From the NCBI GenBank assembly GCA_031273405.1, contig JAISRW010000036.1, positions 1-5,849 of the forward strand: a stretch of DNA of 5,849 nt, given 5' to 3'. The translations under genes and the position numbers were made by a program. Numbering within the stretch: position 1 is the stretch's first letter; every line of letters starts with the position of its first letter. Positions 1-5,849 of the stretch are shown in pieces. Source of the stretch: Treponema sp. Its GTDB lineage: Bacteria; Spirochaetota; Spirochaetia; Treponematales; Breznakiellaceae. Below the pieces are notes generated by a model. The model saw only the letters and a list, made by a program, of their open reading frames with translations, was not told where the DNA came from and did no database searches.

Positions 1-2133
1 ACCGCCCTGGCCAGGCAGGAAAAGCTCGACCCCGTCATCGGCAGGGACGAGGAGATACGCCGGTGCATGCAGGTTCTCTCCCGGCGCACCAAGAACAACC
101 CGGTTCTCATCGGCGAGCCGGGGGTTGGCAAGACCGCCATCGTGGAAGGCCTGGCCCGGCGCATCGTGGCCGGGGACGTGCCCGAGGGTCTCAAGGGGAA
201 AAAGCTTTTGGCCCTGGACATAGGGGCCCTGGTGGCGGGCGCCAAGTTCCGGGGGGAATTTGAGGAGCGCCTCAAGGCGGTGATCCACGAGGTTCAGGCT
301 TCGGAGGGCAAGATCATCCTTTTTATAGACGAACTCCATACCCTGGTGGGGGCCGGAGCCGCCGAGGGCGCTACCGACGCCAGCAACCTCCTCAAACCGG
401 CCCTGGCCAGGGGGGAGCTCCGCTGTATCGGGGCCACCACCCTGGACGAGTACCGCAAGCATATCGAAAAAGACGCGGCCCTGGAACGCCGCTTCCAGCA
501 GGTCTATACCCCTGAACCCTCGGTGGAAGACACCATCGCCATACTCAGGGGCCTCCAGGAGCGCTACGAGGTACACCACGGGGTGCGGATCAAGGACGAG
601 GCCCTGGTGGCGGCGGCCACCCTCTCGTCCCGGTACATCACCAGCCGCTTCCTCCCCGACAAGGCCATAGACCTGGTGGACGAGGCTGCCAGCCGCCTCA
701 AGATGGAACTGGACAGCCGGCCGACGGAGCTGGACAAGCTGGAGCGGAAGCTTCTCCAGCTTTCTATAGAGCGGCAGGCTTTGAGCCGGGAGGAGGACAA
801 ATCGTCCGTAACCCGCCTGGGCAAGCTGGAAAAGGAAATCGCCGACATCACCGCCGAGCGGGACGCCATGAAGGCCCGCTGGGAAAGCGAGAAGAAGGAC
901 ATCCAGAAGATCCGGGAGATCAAGCAGCAGATAGAAGAACTCAAGATTGAGGAGACCCGCCGCGAAAGGGAGGGAGACCTTGCCAGGGCCGCGGAGGTCA
1001 AGCACGGCAGGATACCGGAAGCCCAGAAAAAGCTCAAGGCCCTGACGGATCAGATGGAAGGGAAGAAAGGCGCCCCCGCCCTGCTCCGGGAGGAGGTAAG
1101 CGAGGAGGACATCGCCCTGGTTGTTTCCACCTGGACGGGGATTCCTGTGGCCAAGATGCTTTCCGGGGAACTCCAGAAATACCTGGAGCTCGAAAAGGTT
1201 CTGGAGCAGCGGGTGGTGGGCCAGACCCCCGCGGTAGAGGCCGTGGCCGACGCTATCAGGCGGAACAAGGCCGGCCTCTCCGACGCGAGCCGCCCCCTGG
1301 GTTCCTTCCTCTTCCTGGGGCCCACGGGGGTGGGGAAAACCGAGCTTGCCAAGACCCTGGCGGATTTTCTCTTTAACGACGAAAAAGCCCTCACCCGCAT
1401 CGACATGAGCGAGTACGGCGAAAAGTTTTCCGTCAGCCGCCTTATCGGCGCGCCCCCCGGCTATGTGGGCTATGAGGAGGGGGGCCAGCTTACCGAGGCC
1501 GTCCGTCGCCGGCCCTACAGCGTGCTGCTCTTTGACGAGATCGAAAAGGCCCACCCCGACGTGTTCAATGTTTTCCTCCAGATCCTCGACGACGGCCGCC
1601 TTACCGACAGCCAGGGCAGGGTGGTGGACTTTAAGAACGTCATCATCATCATGACCAGCAACCTGGGTTCGGATATTATTCTGGAAGCCAAAAAGAAAGA
1701 GGACATCAAGGATTCTCTCATGGAACTCCTCAAGCAGAGCTTTAAACCCGAATTCCTCAACCGCATCGACGAGACGGTTATCTTTAACCGCCTGGGGAAG
1801 GACGAAATCGGGAAGATCGTGGACATTCAGCTTGAGCGGCTCAAGGCGCGGCTGGCGGAACGGAAGGTGGAACTGCGGCTCACCAAGGCGGCCAAGGAGC
1901 TTCTCGCCGAGCGGGGCTACGATCCCCTTTTCGGCGCCCGGCCCCTCAAACGGACCATACAGGGGGATCTGGAAAACCCCCTTGCAAAAGCCATCATTGC
2001 CGGTAAAATAAAGGAAGGCGACGCGGTTACGGTGGACAAGAACGGTTCCGGTAAGGAAAGCGAGCCTTTGACGTTCAAGAAAGCCCGAAGTTCCGGTTCG
2101 GCGGAGGGCGGGGAAGCGGCAGCCTCGCCCTGA
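1..2133 (+). CDS. clpB: ATP-dependent chaperone ClpB (protein disaggregase), 5'-truncated by window edge
   Basis: ClpB is a cytoplasmic hexameric AAA+ machine that threads aggregated proteins through its pore, working with DnaK/DnaJ/GrpE. The frame is open from base 1 and gives 710 residues. Counting base 1 as codon 1, the first AAA+ module has Walker A GEPGVGKT (38-45), pore loop KFRG (82-85), Walker B ILFIDE (106-111) and arginine fingers RR (163-164). A charged coiled-coil M-domain spans about 233-355. This insert, with its [16 protein letters not shown] segment, separates ClpB from ClpA and ClpC. The second module has Walker A GPTGVGKT (440-447), pore loop GYVG (487-490), Walker B VLLFDE (508-513), arginine finger R588 and sensor-2 GARPLKR (645-651). 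These landmarks sit a near-constant 165-168 residues before their E. coli ClpB equivalents, so only the N-domain and the start of the linker are missing. No IGF/IGL ClpP-binding loop was seen, as expected for ClpB. The C-terminus carries an extra Ser/Gly/Ala/Glu-rich tail. Upstream regulation lies outside the window. Confidence 0.97.
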   Translation, partial: TALARQEKLDPVIGRDEEIRRCMQVLSRRTKNNPVLIGEPGVGKTAIVEGLARRIVAGDVPEGLKGKKLLALDIGALVAGAKFRGEFEERLKAVIHEVQASEGKIILFIDELHTLVGAGAAEGATDASNLLKPALARGELRCIGATTLDEYRKHIEKDAALERRFQQVYTPEPSVEDTIAILRGLQERYEVHHGVRIKDEALVAAATLSSRYITSRFLPDKAIDLVDEAASRLKMELDSRPTELDKLERKLLQLSIERQALSREEDKSSVTRLGKLEKEIADITAERDAMKARWESEKKDIQKIREIKQQIEELKIEETRREREGDLARAAEVKHGRIPEAQKKLKALTDQMEGKKGAPALLREEVSEEDIALVVSTWTGIPVAKMLSGELQKYLELEKVLEQRVVGQTPAVEAVADAIRRNKAGLSDASRPLGSFLFLGPTGVGKTELAKTLADFLFNDEKALTRIDMSEYGEKFSVSRLIGAPPGYVGYEEGGQLTEAVRRRPYSVLLFDEIEKAHPDVFNVFLQILDDGRLTDSQGRVVDFKNVIIIMTSNLGSDIILEAKKKEDIKDSLMELLKQSFKPEFLNRIDETVIFNRLGKDEIGKIVDIQLERLKARLAERKVELRLTKAAKELLAERGYDPLFGARPLKRTIQGDLENPLAKAIIAGKIKEGDAVTVDKNGSGKESEPLTFKKARSSGSAEGGEAAASP

Positions 2134-2170
2134 ACCTTTGGTTTAAGCGGATTTTTGGGTATTGAACCCG

Positions 2171-2178
2171 GGAAGGAA
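2171..2178 (+). promoter_or_regulatory. Ribosome binding site of the PfkB kinase
   Basis: The purine-rich GGAAGGAA lies six bases after its GGAAGG core before ATG 2183. It decides the start: the frame also opens at TTG 2162, but that would place this site inside the coding region and add seven residues (MNPGRKL) ahead of the usual kinase N-terminus. Confidence 0.75.
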
Positions 2179-2182
2179 ACTA

Positions 2183-3064
2183 ATGAAAGCTCTGGTGTTT
2201 GGCTCCCTCAATATCGATCTCGTCTTTTCGGTGGATCACACGGTTCTTCCGGGGGAGACCATCAACTCCCTGGGGCTGGAAAAAAGCGCCGGCGGCAAGG
2301 GGGCCAACCAGGCGGCGGCTCTGGCCAAGGCGGGCATGGAAGTCGCCATGGCCGGGAAGATAGGGCGGGACGGCCTTTTCCTCCTGGACCTTCTCGCTTC
2401 CTTCGGGGTCGATACCAGCCGGGTCGCCCTGTACGAAGGCGCCACCGGGCAGGCCCTCATCCAGGTTGATAAAAAAGGCCAGAACGCCATCGTGCTTTAT
2501 CCGGGGGGCAACCACCGGATCACCGGGGAAGAGGCGGAGGCCGCCTTCAAGGATTTTGGGCAGGGGGATATCATCGTGCTGCAGAACGAAATTCTCCTTA
2601 CCGCCGAAATAATGCGGAAAGCCCGCTCCCGGGGGCTCAGGGTCTGCCTCAATCCTTCTCCCTATGACCGGGGGGTTGAAAGCCTCCCCCTGGACCTGGC
2701 GGATCTTTTGTTTCTCAACGAAATCGAAGGCGCCGCCCTGGCTTCCCTGGAGCCGGAAACCCCGGCCCGGGAAATCCTTGAAGCCCTGACCGGCCGCTTC
2801 CCGGAAAGCGAGATCATCCTCACCGCGGGCCGGGAGGGCGCCTATTACGGCTATAAAGACAGGCGGGAGAAGGGGGATATACTGGATCTCCCTGTGGCGG
2901 ATACTACCGGCGCGGGGGACACCTTCACCGGCTATTATATCGCCGCCAGGGCGGGAGGCTCTTCCGTGAAGGAGGCCCTCCGTCTGGCCTGCAAGGCCGC
3001 CTCCATCGCGGTTTCCCGTAAGGGCGCCATGGCGGCTATCCCGCTAAAAAACGAGGTATTTTGA
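2183..3064 (+). CDS. rbsK: PfkB-family carbohydrate kinase, probable ribokinase
   Basis: This 293-residue cytoplasmic enzyme probably phosphorylates D-ribose at O5 with ATP, feeding ribose into the pentose phosphate pathway. The N-terminal strand GSLNIDLVF is followed by LPGETI and by PfkB signature 1, GGKGANQ (37-43), which in ribokinase binds the sugar. NPSP (157-160) and the NEIE metal/phosphate motif (N179 to E182) follow. PfkB signature 2, DTTGAGDTF, holds the anion hole and the catalytic base D246. Near the C-terminus, SRKGAMAAIP matches the ribokinase loop linked to monovalent-cation activation. The length is slightly below E. coli RbsK (309). ATG 2183 is chosen because of the strong ribosome-binding site; TTG 2162 is the alternative. 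The gene follows clpB by 49 bases, with no convincing terminator between them, and it runs into the thioesterase gene. There is no ribose transporter or RbsR here, so another sugar or nucleoside substrate is possible. The family is certain; ribose specificity is inferred from motif order. Confidence 0.88.
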   Translation: MKALVFGSLNIDLVFSVDHTVLPGETINSLGLEKSAGGKGANQAAALAKAGMEVAMAGKIGRDGLFLLDLLASFGVDTSRVALYEGATGQALIQVDKKGQNAIVLYPGGNHRITGEEAEAAFKDFGQGDIIVLQNEILLTAEIMRKARSRGLRVCLNPSPYDRGVESLPLDLADLLFLNEIEGAALASLEPETPAREILEALTGRFPESEIILTAGREGAYYGYKDRREKGDILDLPVADTTGAGDTFTGYYIAARAGGSSVKEALRLACKAASIAVSRKGAMAAIPLKNEVF

Positions 3065-3067
3065 GGT
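3063..3067 (+). promoter_or_regulatory. Ribosome binding site overlapping the kinase stop codon
   Basis: GAGGT overlaps the last two bases of the kinase TGA stop (3062-3064) and lies four bases before ATG 3072. A second GAGG at 3053-3056 could serve the in-frame GTG at 3066, so the exact start is not fully settled. Either arrangement suggests coupled translation of kinase and thioesterase. Confidence 0.6.
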
Positions 3068-3071
3068 GTCT

Positions 3072-3497
3072 ATGGAAAGGGAAATCGATTTGGAAAAAAT
3101 CAGGGCTTTTTTTTCAGCCGACCGCTGGGCCGCCGCCGCGGGCATAGTGATTGATTCGGTAACCCCCGATTCGGTGGAGTGCAGTATGGAAATTACCGGC
3201 ATCCACCGGAACGCCGGCGGCGCCGTTCAGGGCGGGGCGATCTTTACCCTCGCCGACTTGGCCTTTGCGGTACATTCAAACCTGGACATGGTATGCGGCG
3301 CCGATCGGGGCATTACGGTGGGACAATCCTGCAGCATTTCCTACCTAAAAAGCAGCAAAGGCAAAAAACTCATCGCCAGGTCCCGCTGTATCTCCAGGGG
3401 GAGGAACATGTCGGTTTTCCGCATAACCGTGGAAGACGATCTGGGCGCCCCCATCGCCGAGATGCACGGCAACGGCTTTACCACCGCAAAACGCTAA
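3072..3497 (+). CDS. PaaI-type hotdog-fold acyl-CoA thioesterase
   Basis: This 141-residue protein belongs to the 4HBT/PaaI thioesterase group, small cytoplasmic oligomers that hydrolyse acyl- or aryl-CoA thioesters. The core is visible as IHRNAGGAVQGGAIFTLADL: N47 of the HxNxxG turn, the QGG turn at the start of the central helix, and D62 in the LAD segment, which matches the catalytic Asp of E. coli PaaI. Hotdog strands follow (ISYLKSS, KKLIARSRCISRG, MSVFRITVED), ending in GNGFTTAKR. The usual HGG histidine is glutamine here (Q53). As recalled, several Gram-positive relatives also lack it, so this looks like a subfamily trait rather than inactivation. The length is normal for the family. 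ATG 3072 is preferred for its ribosome-binding site; GTG 3066 would add two residues. The gene lies seven bases downstream of the kinase and is probably in the same operon. No phenylacetate genes are near, so the symbol paaI is not assigned and the substrate is unknown. Confidence 0.85.
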   Translation: MEREIDLEKIRAFFSADRWAAAAGIVIDSVTPDSVECSMEITGIHRNAGGAVQGGAIFTLADLAFAVHSNLDMVCGADRGITVGQSCSISYLKSSKGKKLIARSRCISRGRNMSVFRITVEDDLGAPIAEMHGNGFTTAKR

Positions 3498-3521
3498 AAT
3501 CCGCGGATTACACGGATTTTA
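3495..3521. repeat. 9-bp perfect inverted repeat at the thioesterase stop codon; possible weak terminator or dispersed repeat
   Basis: TAAAATCCG (3495-3503) and CGGATTTTA (3513-3521) are exact reverse complements around a nine-base spacer. The left arm begins with the TAA stop of the thioesterase. A transcript would form an A-rich/U-rich stem with a short G/C core, like a weak bidirectional terminator, but no separate T-run follows. The CGGATTACACGGATT core also resembles short intergenic repeats seen in many copies in some bacterial genomes. A single copy here cannot decide between the two. Confidence 0.5.
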
Positions 3522-3564
3522 GAACCGGCGGCCCTGCAACCTGTCCCCTCTCGTTATGCGGCGA

Positions 3565-3592
3565 TTGACATAAAAGCCGGAAGGGGTATAAA
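3565..3592 (+). promoter_or_regulatory. Sigma-70-type promoter for the lipoprotein gene
   Basis: A perfect -35 hexamer TTGACA (3565-3570) is followed after 16 bases by TATAAA (3587-3592), a five-of-six match to the -10 box. TAAAAT at 3589-3594 would give an 18-base spacer instead. Transcription should begin near 3599, giving an untranslated leader of about 70 bases before ATG 3670. It is the best promoter match noticed in the intergenic regions and makes the lipoprotein a separate transcription unit from the kinase-thioesterase pair. Confidence 0.7.
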
Positions 3593-3658
3593 ATACCGAC
3601 GGTTCAGTGAGTTAAAAGGGGAGCTTCACTTTTCACGCTCAAATCCGCACTCTTTATT

Positions 3659-3663
3659 GGGAA
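3659..3663 (+). promoter_or_regulatory. Weak ribosome binding site of the lipoprotein gene
   Basis: GGGAA ends six bases before ATG 3670. It is a poorer match than the sites of the two upstream genes. It supports ATG 3670 over the overlapping ATG at 3666, which is only two bases away and opens just nine codons. Confidence 0.45.
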
Positions 3664-3669
3664 CCATGT

Positions 3670-5849
3670 ATGAAAGCGTGTCATTCATCGTATGATAAAG
3701 AGTCCTCTCCGAATTCCCGTCAAACAGGCGGCCTTTTGACTTTTCTCCCTCTTTTTGTTGCGGCGATGATTTCGTTGGGTCTTTCGGCCTGCGACATGCT
3801 CTCCAGCAGTATGTCGGATTTTTTTCTGGATAATACGGGGCAGGCGGCGGTAACGGAGATTAGGAGAAAGACCTCTCTCTTTTATGTGGGCGAAGACGGG
3901 ACCGTCCTTATTGCCCCCCGGACGCCGGGAGGAGTGACGACCTTCGCGCTGGGGCTTTCGAACCCCCAGAATTTCACCGTCAGGCCGACGGTTTCCAACA
4001 GTACCGACGCCGAGGGAACCGTAAAAGCGCGGCAGACCGGCTCCGGCGAGATCGAGATAGAAATTACCGGAGCCGCCGAAGAGGATGAATATATCCTTAC
4101 CCTGGCCATGCAGAGCTCCGACGGGCTCAGGGATTTTGCCCCCTATACGATGCGGCTCCTCTTTGTACCCCCTATTACCCTTTATGCGGCCATCCAGGAC
4201 TTTATGGTGGATGACGTTATGGCGGATGACCTGCATCCGCCCCTGGATCCAGACAACATCCCCTCAACTACGGTGAAAGTTCCCTATGCCGCGTCAACCG
4301 TTACCCTCAGGGCGGCCGCCCTGGACGATGAAGCGGTGGTTGAGATCTATAGGACCGCCGGCGCTTCTCCCCCGGCAGCCGGTATCCTTACGGTGGAACC
4401 GGACGGTCTCCCGGCAGCCGGTACGGATACAGTGGAAGCGGACGGTCTTCCGGCAGCCGGTATCCATAGGGTGGAGGCGGAGGTACACCTTGACGAGGGC
4501 GACAACTGTTTTCGCCTCATAGTAACGAATCCGGAACAACCGGCATGGCGGCAAGAATATCCCGTTACCATATACCGGGGCTTAAACCCCGCCGCCAACG
4601 AGATTACGGACTTCTACTTCACCATCAAAGGGAAAAAATACGGAGTAGGCGGCGAGGTTCAAGACAATTCGGGGAGCATAAACGAAGGCGCCAAAACGAT
4701 TACCGTTACCGTGCCGCCCTTTGGAGTAGACCTCACCAGCCTGATTCCCAATATTATCGTTTCCCCCCCGGCATCGGTCAGCCCGCAGGCGGGGACACCC
4801 GGTGATTTCAGCGATCCGGAACATAATCCGGTAACCTACACCGTCACCGCTGCGGACGGTTCCCAGCAGACCTACACCGTAACGGTGGTTCAGGGGATCC
4901 CCGGTTTGGATCAAATCGGAAGCGACCCCGAGCTTTTCCCCCTGGACAAGGATTATGAGCTCACCTCGAATATGGTCATAGACGGCGAATGGACCCCCAT
5001 CGGCTCTTCCGGCGCCCCCTTTACCGGCACCTTCGACGGCAAGGGCTATACCGTTACCTTTGATTCTTCCGCCACGGCGGTGGGTCTTTTCGGAAACACC
5101 GACGGTGCGACCATTAAAAATCTGAATATCGTGCTGGGTGACGAAGACAATCCGGTTGCGACCACGCAAGAAAATGCCGGCGGGGTGGTGGGAGTAGCAA
5201 AAGGCACTACCCTGGAGAACATTACCGTTACGGGGAGCATAGTGGTTTCCAGAAACAGTGCCGTTGACGGAAACGCATGGAGCGGACTGGTGGGAAGGCT
5301 TGACGGGAACGGCGGGAACAGCAGACTATACCGCTGCGCCGTGAATGTGGATTTTACCGCCCAATTATTATATAACGAAATGAATGGCGCCGTCGGCGGC
5401 TTATTGGGGAGCGCCGGGAATAATTCGAATATCACTATTGATGAATGTTATTCCACAGGCAATGTCAATGTTACCTATACGTCCAGGAGCTATTTCAATA
5501 CCTATTTATTCGTTGGCGGGTTTGCGGGACAAATCAAAAGCAGTGCTACGATCACCATAACCAACAGCTATGCCTCCGGGGATGTTACCGTTGTGGCAAC
5601 TACCCATGCTACTGGATATTATGTCGGCGGATTCATAGGCGATGTAGAGAGCGGCGGCAGCAAAACAATTGAGAATTGTTACGCCTCGGGAGCCATAATC
5701 GGAAACGTCAACACAGGGTCAGGCGATACGCATCGAGTGGGAGGGCTTTTTGGGCGTTTGGGAGGTACTGCCCGGAATAACGCCGCCCTTTCGCCCTCCA
5801 TAAGCGCCACCAGTACAAGCCCCATTAGTATTTACCGGGTGGCCGGTCA
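3670..5849 (+). CDS. Large secreted lipoprotein with DUF5018-like domain and GLUG repeats, 3'-truncated by window edge
   Basis: The frame is open for 726 codons with no stop before the edge. The N-terminus is a lipoprotein signal peptide: a polar stretch with K2, K13 and R20, a hydrophobic core LLTFLPLFVAAM, then lipobox LSAC with Cys41 as the predicted lipidation site. Residues 42-234 look beta-rich and acidic and match no family I recognise. A 13-residue tandem repeat occupies 235-273. Residues about 312-408 resemble DUF5018 or the cadherin-like beta-sandwich group (ITDFYFTIKGK, TITVTVPP, LTSLIPNIIVSPPASVSP, YTVTAADGSQQTYTVTV). At 431-462, LTSNMVIDGEWTPIG and FTGTFDGKGYTV form the module that usually precedes GLUG repeats. 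From 471 onward come at least seven GLUG-type units, predicted to form a beta-helix. The protein is probably an envelope or surface component, perhaps adhesive, but no specific function can be assigned. In-frame stop TAA at 3613 and the weak ribosome-binding site support ATG 3670 as the start. It has its own promoter. Confidence 0.9.
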   Translation, partial: MKACHSSYDKESSPNSRQTGGLLTFLPLFVAAMISLGLSACDMLSSSMSDFFLDNTGQAAVTEIRRKTSLFYVGEDGTVLIAPRTPGGVTTFALGLSNPQNFTVRPTVSNSTDAEGTVKARQTGSGEIEIEITGAAEEDEYILTLAMQSSDGLRDFAPYTMRLLFVPPITLYAAIQDFMVDDVMADDLHPPLDPDNIPSTTVKVPYAASTVTLRAAALDDEAVVEIYRTAGASPPAAGILTVEPDGLPAAGTDTVEADGLPAAGIHRVEAEVHLDEGDNCFRLIVTNPEQPAWRQEYPVTIYRGLNPAANEITDFYFTIKGKKYGVGGEVQDNSGSINEGAKTITVTVPPFGVDLTSLIPNIIVSPPASVSPQAGTPGDFSDPEHNPVTYTVTAADGSQQTYTVTVVQGIPGLDQIGSDPELFPLDKDYELTSNMVIDGEWTPIGSSGAPFTGTFDGKGYTVTFDSSATAVGLFGNTDGATIKNLNIVLGDEDNPVATTQENAGGVVGVAKGTTLENITVTGSIVVSRNSAVDGNAWSGLVGRLDGNGGNSRLYRCAVNVDFTAQLLYNEMNGAVGGLLGSAGNNSNITIDECYSTGNVNVTYTSRSYFNTYLFVGGFAGQIKSSATITITNSYASGDVTVVATTHATGYYVGGFIGDVESGGSKTIENCYASGAIIGNVNTGSGDTHRVGGLFGRLGGTARNNAALSPSISATSTSPISIYRVAG
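4372..4488 (+). repeat. 39-bp in-frame tandem repeat, three copies (13 residues each)
   Basis: Units begin at 4372, 4411 and 4450, each opening with the identical 12 bases CCGGCAGCCGGT. They encode PAAGILTVEPDGL, PAAGTDTVEADGL and PAAGIHRVEAEVH. The first two differ at only about seven of 39 bases; the third decays toward its end. The unit length is a multiple of three, so copy-number changes would keep the lipoprotein frame open. Confidence 0.85.
5080..5849 (+). repeat. GLUG-type protein repeat array (at least seven units)
   Basis: Repeat units start at about 5080 (VGLFG), 5182 (GVVG), 5281 (SGLVG), 5392 (VGGLLG), 5512 (VGGFAG), 5623 (VGGFIG) and 5737 (VGGLFG), that is every 33-40 residues. 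The later units end in the typical GLUG closers ECYSTGNV, NSYASGDV and NCYASGAI. The seventh ends in NNAALSPSIS, a form common near the end of GLUG arrays. The early units are degenerate and the later ones closer to consensus. The array continues to or past the window edge. Confidence 0.8.

Noticed and set aside
564..1037. 157-codon open frame on the minus strand inside clpB, very rich in Ser and Arg
   Set aside because: It is antisense to the M-domain coiled coil, whose Lys/Glu codons read as Ser/Leu codons in reverse. It has no recognisable domain.
2134..2182. Possible terminator between clpB and the kinase (AACC/GGTT and GGGT/ACCC pairings)
   Set aside because: The stems are only four base pairs and there is no T-run in the right place.
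2155..2469. 104-codon plus-strand frame overlapping the start of the kinase
   Set aside because: Its Gly/Arg-rich translation is a frame-shifted reading of the kinase gene, which has both PfkB signatures in the other frame.
3179..3568. 129-codon plus-strand frame overlapping the thioesterase and running into the intergenic region
   Set aside because: It is an out-of-frame reading of the hotdog gene; its ADYTDF segment only reflects the inverted-repeat sequence at 3495-3521.
3666..3695. ATG at 3666 overlapping the lipoprotein ATG, opening a nine-codon leader peptide
   Set aside because: GGGAA is only two bases away, too close to act as its ribosome-binding site, and the peptide has no attenuation-like codon run.
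4204..4230. MVDDVMADD acidic mini-repeat in the lipoprotein as a calcium-binding site
   Set aside because: It is too short and does not match an EF-hand, RTX or dockerin loop.
3685..4236. 183-codon open frame on the minus strand over the lipoprotein N-terminus
   Set aside because: The plus-strand frame here has a signal peptide, lipobox and continuous domain structure. The minus frame has only basic low-complexity sequence.
4582..5169. 195-codon open frame on the minus strand
   Set aside because: It lies opposite the DUF5018-like and pre-GLUG regions and shows no family signature.

Overview
The window carries four same-strand genes with no RNA genes, insertion sequences or CRISPR arrays. 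The gene set and style point to a spirochete, most likely a moderately high-GC Treponema of the termite- or animal-gut type. That assignment is an inference from a lipoprotein that combines a DUF5018-like domain with GLUG repeats, the clear Shine-Dalgarno sites, and the base composition. No ribosomal RNA or other marker settles it.

Layout: (1) positions 1-2133 hold the 3' four-fifths of clpB, cut by the left edge within the linker just before the first AAA+ module. (2) After a 49-base gap, positions 2183-3064 encode a PfkB-family sugar kinase that looks like ribokinase. (3) Seven bases later, at 3072-3497, comes a small PaaI-type hotdog thioesterase, with its ribosome-binding site overlapping the kinase stop codon, so the two are probably translated together. 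(4) A 172-base intergenic region (3498-3669) follows. It contains a 9-bp inverted repeat touching the thioesterase stop codon and a near-consensus sigma-70-type promoter at 3565-3592. (5) From 3670 to the right edge runs an uninterrupted reading frame of 726 codons with no stop in the window. It encodes a large secreted lipoprotein: signal peptide with lipobox, beta-rich N-terminal region, a 13-residue tandem repeat, a DUF5018-like domain, an insert of the kind found in GLUG proteins, and at least seven GLUG-type repeats.

How they work together: clpB is a general protein-disaggregation chaperone and has no evident functional link to the rest. The kinase and thioesterase form a small metabolic pair whose joint substrate is unknown. 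The lipoprotein has its own promoter and is a separate transcription unit, probably for an envelope or cell-surface role. Nothing here amounts to a new multi-gene system. The least ordinary object is the modular lipoprotein, together with its embedded tandem repeat and the regulatory region in front of it.
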